Of a stretch of DNA of 64,000 nucleotides, positions 52,158 to 59,303 are shown piece after piece. How positions within the stretch are numbered: the stretch's first letter is position 1; the number at the start of each line of letters is the position of its first letter. The notes beneath the pieces were generated by a model that searched no databases, was not told where the DNA came from, and saw only the letters and a program-made list of their open reading frames with translations. Source of the stretch: Halorientalis sp. LT38 (GTDB lineage: Archaea > Halobacteriota > Halobacteria > Halobacteriales > Haloarculaceae). Location of the stretch: assembly GCF_037031225.1 (NCBI RefSeq), contig NZ_JAYEZN010000001.1, positions 1-64,000 on the forward strand. Direction: 5' to 3'. Made by a program: the position numbers and the translations under genes.

Positions 52158-53020
52158 GGCGACTCACCGTTCCGTCCGATGTCGAGTCGCTCGCGGGCGG
52201 TCCTGGCGCGCCGGCGGCGCCCGTCCGTCACCGGCCGGCCGCCGTAGCGGACGTCCTCGAAGACGAGCCGGAGGCGCTCGATCTCCTCGCGGTCGAACCC
52301 CTCGTCGGAGGCCGCGTCGGCGCACTCGCGCGTCGTCAGGGTGTGGGGCTCCGCGACGTCCAGCGACGAGACGAGCGCCTCCCAGGACTCGAACACCTCG
52401 TTGTCGTCCGGCGGCGGGCCGTCCGTGAGCACCGTCGGCCCGTCCTCGACGGCCTCCTCGTCGGGCTGCGCGAGCAACGCCCGGATCCGGTCGCGATACC
52501 GGTAGACGACCCACGCGGTCGCCAGGAGGAGGAGCGCCAGTCCAAGCAGCGTCAGCAGGTCGGCGATCGTGAACCGCTGGTCGAAGAGGCCGAGCCCGCC
52601 GGACATCGACGGCCCGCCGCTCTGGGCCTCCGCCTCCTGTTCGCCGCCGCCACCGCCGCCGTCGCTGCCGGCGCCGTCGTTCGATTGCTCGCTCTCCTCC
52701 GAGCCGTCGGGATCGCTCTCGTCTGCCTCCTGTTCGCCCTCGGCACCCGGGTCGGCTCTCTCGTCGTCGTCCCCGCTGTCGTCGCCGCCGGAGCCGTCGT
52801 CCCCGTCCCCGCCGCCGGCCGCCCGCTGGTCGCCGTTCTGGGCGACCGCTGAGTCGAGGCGTTCGAGGCCGTCACCGGCGACGGGGATCAGTTCGTAGTC
52901 GGGGTCGAGCGCCTCGGAGGGGTCGGCCGCGACGGAGGACGACAGCGTCGACGCCGAGACGCCGACCGCGCCGAAGCAGACGAGCGCGATCAGCAGTGAC
53001 GTGAATTGTGTCCGGTTCAT
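52154..53020 (-). CDS. DUF4129 domain protein, secreted/membrane
   Basis: 288-residue protein: signal peptide (SLLIALVCFGAVGVSASTL), a long acidic Gly/Ser/Asp-rich extracellular stretch (about 65-145), one membrane segment (about 160-180, LLTLLGLALLLLATAW), and a cytoplasmic DUF4129 domain (ESWEALVSSLDVAEPHTLT, ECADAASDEGFD, VFEDVRYGGR). In bacteria DUF4129 domains accompany transglutaminase or MoxR/DUF58 systems. First gene of a four-gene overlapping group. A TATAAC element near 53090 on the minus strand may be the promoter. Confidence 0.87.
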   Translation of the reverse strand: MNRTQFTSLLIALVCFGAVGVSASTLSSSVAADPSEALDPDYELIPVAGDGLERLDSAVAQNGDQRAAGGGDGDDGSGGDDSGDDDERADPGAEGEQEADESDPDGSEESEQSNDGAGSDGGGGGGEQEAEAQSGGPSMSGGLGLFDQRFTIADLLTLLGLALLLLATAWVVYRYRDRIRALLAQPDEEAVEDGPTVLTDGPPPDDNEVFESWEALVSSLDVAEPHTLTTRECADAASDEGFDREEIERLRLVFEDVRYGGRPVTDGRRRRARTARERLDIGRNGESP

Positions 53021-53217
53021 CGTGAATTCAGTCGCCCGCGCCCCTGCGTCGCGGGCGTGGTCATCGGCCAGTCCCGTCCGGCCCCCATTGTTATAGGCAG
53101 TGTACCGCGGAAGGCAACCCGTTCCGGTGACGGTCTCACCACCGAGTAGGCCGGGCATATGGACCGCCGCGACCGAAGGGGGAGGGCTTTTGTCCGTCCG
53201 GGCGGTTCGATTCCACC

Positions 53218-55980
53218 GTGCAACTCCGCGGGCCAGTCGTCGAGGTCGGTGCCGAGCGGACGGTCGAGACCAGTCGCGGCACCAGCGACCTGGCGGAGGT
53301 ACGGATGCGACCGGACGAGGGCCGCGCCGACCCCGTCACGGTCACCCTCTGGGGGAAGTGGACCGAGACCGCCGACGTCCTCGAACCCGGGATGGAACTG
53401 CTCGTGACGAACGTCCAGGAGGACGAGTACCGCGGGGAGATTCAGTACGCCACCGCTCGGGAGTCAATGGTCGTCGTCGACCCCGGGTTCCTCGTGGACG
53501 TGACCGACGTGCGCTCGTGGGTGCAGTGTCCCCGGATGTACTACCTCAACAAACTCGCCGGGGTCGAACTGGCCTACCCGGTGATCAAGGGGACCATCGT
53601 CCACGAGGTGTTCGGCGACCTCCTCCGCGGTCGCGACCTCGACGAGGCCATCGAGGAACACGTCGCCGCCTCCGGCCTCGAACTCGGCCTGCTCGGTGAA
53701 GACGCCGACGCCGTCGCCGACGAGGTCCGGGACCACGCCAGCGCCATCGAGGGCTGGCTCCAGCAGGGAACGCTGACAGATACCGATCAGTGGCGCAGCG
53801 AACAGACGCTCGTGAGCGAGACGTACGGACTGAAGGGCCGTGCGGACGCGGTCCGACGGGGCGGCCCGGTGGAACTCAAGACCGGGAAGAACACGAAACG
53901 CGACCCCCGGTTCCAGGACAAGATCCAGGCGGCCTGCTACGCCCTCCTCCTTGGAGAACAGGCCGTCGCAAACGGGACCGCGGCGGACGGTGGCTCGGCG
54001 GATCGCGACGACGGTGACGGTGCCGCCGAAACGCCAGACGACCACGCCGGCGCCGCCCCCGACACGGGGACCCTCCTCTACACCAAGAACGCCGCCGTCG
54101 AGCGGACCGAGGAGACGGGCGACCTCTCCCCCGCCAAGGAGTTCACGCTGGGCCCGGGCCTCCTGAAGTTCGTCGTCCGCACGCGCAACGAGATCGCGGC
54201 GATGGAACACGACGTGGGCGTGCCGACCGGGTTCGAGGCCAACGCCAAGTGCGAGTACTGCTTCGAGCAAGACACCTGCATGGCCGTCTCCGGTCGGCTC
54301 GACCAGGAGTCCAAAGCCGGCCAGGTCGGGAGTCCGATTCCGGAGGCGGAACGCGAGTACTTCGACCGGTTCTACCGCGCGATCGAGGCCGAACGGCGGG
54401 CGGTCCACCGCGAGTACACCAAGCTCTGGCGCCAGACCGCCGAGGAACGGGCCGCCGACGACCGGGCGCTGATCGACCTCGAACCGCTGGGCCAGACCGA
54501 ACGCGAGGGCGGCCGCTGGGAACTCCGGGCGAAGGGGACCGGCGCGGTCTCGAAGATCCGCGAGGGTGACGTGGTGCTGGCCAGCGACGGCCACCCGATC
54601 AGGGGCCGCGCGGAGATGGCGCGAGTCGAGGAACTCGGCGAGGAGGTGGTCGTCACGACCGACGAACCCGTCGAACTCCGGCGGCTGGACGTCTACCCCT
54701 CCGAGATCGGCGTCGACCGGATGCTAACCGCACTCCACGACGCCGTGCTCAAGCAGTCTCCCGAGAAGAAGGCGGTCCTGTTCGGCCGCCGCGAGCCCCG
54801 CTTCGGCGAGGACGACGCGACGTACATCGACAACAACGCGGCCCAGAACGAGGCGGTTTCACTCGCGATGCGGGCCGAGGACGTGGCGCTGATCCACGGC
54901 CCGCCCGGGACCGGGAAGACCTACACGCTCGCGCGGACGGTCCGCGCCCTCGTCCAGCGCGGCGACCGCGTGCTGCTGACGGCCTTCACGAATCGGGCCG
55001 TCGACAACGCCATCGAGGCCCTGGAGGAGCAAGGGTTCACGGACGTGGTCCGGGTCGGCACCGAAACGGGGGTCCGGCCGGACATGGAGAAATATCGGCT
55101 GGCCGACAGCGGCGACCCCGAGGAGCTGGCCGGCGAGTTGCGGGACGCCTCGGTGGTCGCGGCGACCACGGCCTCCTGTGGTTCCACGGTGATGCGCGAG
55201 CAGTCCTTCGACACGGCGCTGGTCGACGAGGCCGGGCAGTTGACCGAACCCGCGACGCTGGCGGCGGTCCGGCTCGCCGAGACGTCCGTGCTCGTGGGCG
55301 ACCACCAGCAACTCCCGCCGGTCGTGCAGGCAGCCGATGATGACCCCGATGGCCCCGCTGCGCCGCTCGAGACCTCGCTATTCGAGCGATTGATCGAGGA
55401 GTACCCGGAGGCGGGCGTCATGCTGGATCGCCAGTACCGGATGTCCCAGCGCATCCAGGCCTTCGCCTCGCAGGAGTTCTACGACGGGCAGTTGCGCCCC
55501 GCGACCGGTGCGGTCGCCGGCCAGCGCATCGACGACCTGGAGGGGGTGACGACCGACGCGCTCCCCGACCACCTCCGGGACTCCGTGGCGTTCGTCGACC
55601 CCGACGGGCGAGCGGTGGGAAACACCAACCCCGTCGAGGCCGAGGCGGTCGTCGACACCGTGCAGGCCTACCTCGACGCCGGCGTTCCGGCCGACGAGAT
55701 CGGAGTAATCGCACCCTACCGCGCCCAGGTCGCGGAGATCAACAAGCGCGCGCCGGCCGGGGTGACCGTCGACACCGTGGACCGCTTCCAGGGCTCCTCG
55801 AAGGAGGTGATCGTCGTCTCCTTCGTCGCCTCCGACACGCTGGACGGCCCGATATTCGAGGACTACCGCCGGATCAACGTCGCCCTGACGCGGGCGAAGA
55901 AGGCTCTCGTGTTGGTGGGCGACGCCGACGCCCTCGCGACCGACCCGGTCTACGGCCGGATGGTCGAGTGGGCGCGGTAG
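53218..55980 (+). CDS. Dna2-like nuclease-helicase with 4Fe-4S nuclease domain
   Basis: 920-residue fused enzyme. Residues 1-95 look like an OB-type beta domain; 100-360 a PD-(D/E)XK nuclease with His129, Asp210, Glu219 and Lys221 (VELKTGK) and iron-sulfur Cys104, Cys345, Cys348, Cys354 (as in Dna2, AddB and Cas4); 530-920 an SF1B helicase with Walker A 561-568, DEAGQ 670-674, GDHQQLPP, RQYRMS and VDTVDRFQGSSKEV. Likely processes DNA flaps and broken ends. An acidic insert (about 250-285) is halophile-specific. The start is GTG at 53218. Confidence 0.92.
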   Translation: MQLRGPVVEVGAERTVETSRGTSDLAEVRMRPDEGRADPVTVTLWGKWTETADVLEPGMELLVTNVQEDEYRGEIQYATARESMVVVDPGFLVDVTDVRSWVQCPRMYYLNKLAGVELAYPVIKGTIVHEVFGDLLRGRDLDEAIEEHVAASGLELGLLGEDADAVADEVRDHASAIEGWLQQGTLTDTDQWRSEQTLVSETYGLKGRADAVRRGGPVELKTGKNTKRDPRFQDKIQAACYALLLGEQAVANGTAADGGSADRDDGDGAAETPDDHAGAAPDTGTLLYTKNAAVERTEETGDLSPAKEFTLGPGLLKFVVRTRNEIAAMEHDVGVPTGFEANAKCEYCFEQDTCMAVSGRLDQESKAGQVGSPIPEAEREYFDRFYRAIEAERRAVHREYTKLWRQTAEERAADDRALIDLEPLGQTEREGGRWELRAKGTGAVSKIREGDVVLASDGHPIRGRAEMARVEELGEEVVVTTDEPVELRRLDVYPSEIGVDRMLTALHDAVLKQSPEKKAVLFGRREPRFGEDDATYIDNNAAQNEAVSLAMRAEDVALIHGPPGTGKTYTLARTVRALVQRGDRVLLTAFTNRAVDNAIEALEEQGFTDVVRVGTETGVRPDMEKYRLADSGDPEELAGELRDASVVAATTASCGSTVMREQSFDTALVDEAGQLTEPATLAAVRLAETSVLVGDHQQLPPVVQAADDDPDGPAAPLETSLFERLIEEYPEAGVMLDRQYRMSQRIQAFASQEFYDGQLRPATGAVAGQRIDDLEGVTTDALPDHLRDSVAFVDPDGRAVGNTNPVEAEAVVDTVQAYLDAGVPADEIGVIAPYRAQVAEINKRAPAGVTVDTVDRFQGSSKEVIVVSFVASDTLDGPIFEDYRRINVALTRAKKALVLVGDADALATDPVYGRMVEWAR

Positions 55981-56029
55981 TGTAGCCGGACCGACACTCA
56001 TTTGCCGGCCCCGGCTGAAGTCTCCCAGA

Positions 56030-56602
56030 ATGCTCCCCGCCTCCCTCCCCAGGCCAGCCGTCCTCCTCGCGATCTGCGTCCTGGCCGTGGCCTTTGTCGG
56101 ACTCGTCCAGCCGTCGGTGACCGCGCTCCCTGGCGTCTCCGATCAGACCGGGCCGACGAACGCCTCGGTCACCGGGTTCGAGCGCCTCGAATCGGGCTGT
56201 GCCGACGACATAGCGACGTACGGCGGCGGTTCGATCTCCGGTGGCGAACTGACGAAGACGTCGTTCGTCGAGACCGGCGGCCCGAACGCGTCGCTGTCGG
56301 CCAGCGTCGAACGTACCTCGCCCCACGGTGCGGACCTGAGCTCCTTCCGCGTTCACGTGGACTCCCACGGCGCCGAGGAATCGAACGCGTCCTGCGAGTA
56401 CGGCGTGCAGTACCGGATCACCGTGACCACGAGCGGCGGCGCGCCCGCCGGGATCTTCTCCGACGCGCACGGCACGAGAGTCCTCTGGCTCGAGAACGGA
56501 GAGTACACCGGCTGTTCGAGCAGCGTGACCAGCCCGATCGACGACGAGTGCCACCGCTTCGCCGACCCGCCCGAGCGGACCTGGGCGAACGCCACGTCCT
56601 GA
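56030..56602 (+). CDS. Secreted hypothetical protein
   Basis: 190-residue protein with an N-terminal hydrophobic signal or anchor (residues 10-28, VLLAICVLAVAFVGLV) and a beta-rich remainder with five cysteines (SGCADD, ASCEYG, TGCSSS, DECHRF) that could form disulfides outside the cell. Several N-x-S/T sequons suggest glycosylation. Not recognised. It lies 49 bases after the helicase gene on the same strand, with a likely own promoter. Confidence 0.68.
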   Translation: MLPASLPRPAVLLAICVLAVAFVGLVQPSVTALPGVSDQTGPTNASVTGFERLESGCADDIATYGGGSISGGELTKTSFVETGGPNASLSASVERTSPHGADLSSFRVHVDSHGAEESNASCEYGVQYRITVTTSGGAPAGIFSDAHGTRVLWLENGEYTGCSSSVTSPIDDECHRFADPPERTWANATS

Positions 56603-56649
56603 TCCGGTCACCGACAACTACTCCGGCCTGTGCGCCCTCGAATCACGCA

Positions 56650-57888
56650 ATGCCGTTCACGCTCCCGCTCGGCGAGTCGGAGATCTCGGTCTCGCTCCCC
56701 GACTGCGACGTGACCGTCGCGGAACCGCCGGGAGGCGAACCGGTCGACCCCCGGGAAGCCGCCGAAGCAGCCGTCGCAGATTCCCAGGGCCCCGAACTCG
56801 CCCGGCTCGCGGATCCCGACGACATCGTCACCATCGTCGTGACGGACGTGACCCGCGCGACGCCAGACGACGTGCTCGTCGACGTCCTGCTGGGGGAACT
56901 GGAACGCGCGGGCGTCGCCCGCGAGCAGGTCACCGTCCTCATCGGTCTCGGCCTCCACAGACCGATGACCGACGCGGAGATCGAGGCCGGCCTGGGCGAC
57001 CACGCCGACCTGACGATCAACCACGATCCCGAGGAGACGGTCGCGGTCGGGACCGTCGACGACTGTCCGGTCGAAGTCCACGAGCGAGTCGCCGACGCCG
57101 ACCTGGTGGTCTCGACCGGAATGGTCGAACCCCACCAGTACGCCGGTTTCTCCGGCGGGGCCAAGACCGTCGCTATCGGCGCGGGCAGCGAGTCGCTGAT
57201 CCGGTACACCCACGGCCCCGAGATGCTGGCCCGCGACGGCGTCCGGCTGGGCCGCGTCGAGAACAACCCGTTCCGCGAGGCCGTCGACCGCGCTGGCGAC
57301 GAGATCGGGCTGGACTTCTGTCTAAACGTGACGCACGGGCCATCGGGAATCCTCGACGCCAGCGCCGGCCAGCCACGAGCGGTCGTGACCGACCTCGCTG
57401 CCGCGGGCCGGGAAGCCCTCTCCGTCCCGGTGAGCGAGGAGTACGACGCGGTGGTCGCGGGGGTCGGCGCGCCGAAGGATGCCAATCTCTACCAGGCCAC
57501 CCGTGCGGCGACGTACGTCGCCCTCGGCGCGCGCGATCCGCTCCGTTCCGGGGGCCGGATCGTGCTTCCGGCAACCCTCCCGGAGGGGGCGGGCGAGGGA
57601 ACTGGCGAGCGGCGCTTCTACGACCGATTGCGCGAAGCCGAGAGCGCGGACCGCCTCTACCAGGAGATGCGAGAAGGGTACGAACCCGGCGCACAGCGGG
57701 CGTTCGTCGTGGCCCGAACGCTTCTGGACCACGACGTATACGTGACGAACAGCGACCATCCAGCTGTCGTCGAGGACTGCCTCATGCACGCCCGCGAATC
57801 CGTGGCCGACGCCGTCGACCCCGGGAGTTCGGTGCTCGTCGTCCCGGACGCGCTCGACACCCTCCTGGTCGACGGTGCGACTCGATAG
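56650..57888 (+). CDS. LarA-like protein (nickel-pincer lactate racemase family)
   Basis: 412-residue LarA homologue. The residues that bind the nickel-pincer cofactor in lactate racemase are present: His103 (GLGLHRPM), His162 and Lys172 (EPHQYAGFSGGAKTV), His188 (YTHGPEM). The pincer would be attached to Lys172. Members of this family racemise or epimerise 2-hydroxy acids, not only lactate. The genes for cofactor synthesis (larB, larC, larE) are not adjacent. The start at 56650 gives the conserved N-terminus MPFTLPLGES. Confidence 0.85.
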   Translation: MPFTLPLGESEISVSLPDCDVTVAEPPGGEPVDPREAAEAAVADSQGPELARLADPDDIVTIVVTDVTRATPDDVLVDVLLGELERAGVAREQVTVLIGLGLHRPMTDAEIEAGLGDHADLTINHDPEETVAVGTVDDCPVEVHERVADADLVVSTGMVEPHQYAGFSGGAKTVAIGAGSESLIRYTHGPEMLARDGVRLGRVENNPFREAVDRAGDEIGLDFCLNVTHGPSGILDASAGQPRAVVTDLAAAGREALSVPVSEEYDAVVAGVGAPKDANLYQATRAATYVALGARDPLRSGGRIVLPATLPEGAGEGTGERRFYDRLREAESADRLYQEMREGYEPGAQRAFVVARTLLDHDVYVTNSDHPAVVEDCLMHARESVADAVDPGSSVLVVPDALDTLLVDGATR

Positions 57889-57927
57889 GGGAAGGTATAG
57901 CCCGATCGGGCGCGTCTCCCGAGTCGA

Positions 57928-58251
57928 ATGTCCTGGTACATCCTCATTCTCGCGGGACTCTTCGAGATCGGCTGGGCGATCGGCCTCGAATACTCGGACG
58001 GGTTCTCGAAACCGGTGCCGACGATCGCCACCGGGATCGCCCTCCTCGTGAGCATGATCCTGCTCGCGCGGGCGGTCCGTGACCTCCCCATCGGGACGGC
58101 CTACGCCGTCTGGACCGGTATCGGCGCCGTCGGGACGGCGACCCTCGGCGTGGTGCTCTTCGACGAACCTGCCACCATCGCCCGCGTCGCGTTTATCAGC
58201 GTGATCGTCGTCGGAATCGTCGGCCTCCACGCAGTATCCGGCGGGCACTAG
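57928..58251 (+). CDS. SMR-family exporter (Gdx/SugE-like, guanidinium)
   Basis: 107-residue small multidrug resistance protein with four membrane segments. The essential Glu13 lies in AGLFEIGWAIGLEYSDGF, the signature of the Gdx (SugE) branch that exports guanidinium by proton exchange; the W-x-G-I-G-A-V-G-T motif of the family is in TYAVWTGIGAVGTA. SugE proteins are sometimes annotated as quaternary-ammonium exporters; the guanidinium assignment rests on family knowledge. A GGTATAG element about 30 bases before the ATG is the likely promoter. Confidence 0.9.
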   Translation: MSWYILILAGLFEIGWAIGLEYSDGFSKPVPTIATGIALLVSMILLARAVRDLPIGTAYAVWTGIGAVGTATLGVVLFDEPATIARVAFISVIVVGIVGLHAVSGGH

Positions 58252-58402
58252 CACACGCCACGCTCGCAGCCGTTCACACCGATACTCGATCCGACCCGAA
58301 TTCTAGAGAGACTCCGGACCCACTCCGAGCCGATCCGAGGTGGAGTTCGGCCGAATCTCGAAAAATCCTCTTGTACCGATAGTTGCACCCTTCGATCGCA
58401 AT

Positions 58403-58744
58403 ATGACGGACGACACGTTCACGCGACGGCGCATCGTGCAGGTGACAGGCGGACTCGCGGTTGCGGGGGTGGCGGGCTGTCTGGACGGCGGTTCCGATGG
58501 GACCCCGACCGAGGAGGAGATGGGCGACGACGATGGTATGGACGACGGCATGACCGAGGATGGGATGGACGACGGCATGACCGAGGATGGGATGGACGAC
58601 GGCATGACCGAGGATGGGATGGACGACGGCATGACCGAGGACGGAATGAGCGACGACGGAATGGGGGACGATGGAATGGACGCTACCGGAACGACCGAGG
58701 GTGGGATGACCGACGACGGGATGGGCGACGGAATGTCCGGCTGA
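58403..58744 (+). CDS. Met/Asp/Gly-repeat Tat lipoprotein
   Basis: 113-residue exported lipoprotein: Tat motif TRRRIVQ, hydrophobic stretch and lipobox GVAGC (Cys26), followed by a repeat region with Met-Asp-Gly units (MDDGMTEDG) through to about residue 85 and a similar C-terminus. Met recurs every four or five residues, the rest is acidic. No fold is recognised; copper- or calcium-binding by the Met/Asp pattern is a guess. The promoter is not clear. Confidence 0.75.
   Translation: MTDDTFTRRRIVQVTGGLAVAGVAGCLDGGSDGTPTEEEMGDDDGMDDGMTEDGMDDGMTEDGMDDGMTEDGMDDGMTEDGMSDDGMGDDGMDATGTTEGGMTDDGMGDGMSG
58538..58645. repeat. 27-base in-frame tandem repeat (four units)
   Basis: Four 27-base units starting at 58538, 58565, 58592 and 58619 (ending 58645), each encoding MDDGMTEDG. 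The first three are identical; the fourth differs near its end. Degenerate continuations follow to 58744. In-frame length 27 keeps the reading frame when copies are gained or lost. Confidence 0.92.
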
Positions 58745-58999
58745 CGGTCGCCGGAGTTGCTCACGGGGGCTGACGAAAACCGACCTCGGGCGACGCGATC
58801 GCTTCAGCGACCCCCGTCCCGCGTCGCCTGCACCGGTGACCCGTCGTCTGGCTCGTCGTCCTGCGATGCGACGGCGGACCGGCCTCTCGACCCGTCTCCG
58901 GGACAGTGTGAGCGGGGGGCAGATCGTTGGCGCGGAATATTCCGGCGAGATATCGGCAGGTAGTCGCCGATTACGCGGAGTAGGACCCGGTTTCCCGGT
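58745..58999. other. Intergenic region
   Basis: About 255 bases between the repeat lipoprotein and the DUF7331-like gene. I see no convincing gene, terminator or repeat. Confidence 0.4.
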
Positions 59000-59134
59000 T
59001 CAGGTCTGTCGGCCGAGATCGACGGCTGCGTCGGACTGGAGCCACGCGCGGCGGTTCTGTGAGTCGTAGATAACGACGGTTCCGTCGGGGGCCTCTTCCT
59101 CGACGAACCGTCCAGTGTTTTCTCTTTGCTGCAT
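59000..59134 (-). CDS. DUF7331-like small protein (44 aa)
   Basis: 44-residue acidic protein too short for many gene finders. Sequence pattern: NTGRFVEEEAPDGTVVIYDSQN, ending RRAWLQSDAAVDLGRQT, with the VVIYDS-Q-N-R-RAWLQSD block typical of a haloarchaeal small family (DUF7331 as I recall). Function unknown. The ATG at 59134 follows a TATA box (TTATAGG at about 59158-59165, 26 bases upstream), so a leaderless transcript is likely. Confidence 0.72.
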   Translation of the reverse strand: MQQRENTGRFVEEEAPDGTVVIYDSQNRRAWLQSDAAVDLGRQT

Positions 59135-59157
59135 CACCTGGGAGTAACAGACGATGC

Positions 59158-59165
59158 CTATAAGA
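59158..59165 (-). promoter_or_regulatory. TATA box of the DUF7331-like gene
   Basis: CTTATAGG on the minus strand, about 26 bases before the ATG at 59134. Confidence 0.6.
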
Positions 59166-59303
59166 GCTTAATCGGGGATTTCGCGACACGTCGAGGCGTT
59201 GACGTGGCCGTACGCTCGGGCTTCGGGCCGGGTAACGTTCGCTTTCGCGGCGTTCGCGATCGCGGGCTCGTCGAGGTGTCACCTGGGGTGAAATCTGGCG
59301 GGG

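Noticed and set aside
58745-58999. Possible coding remnants after the repeat lipoprotein
   Set aside because: No conserved pattern or start with ribosome-binding or promoter signal found.
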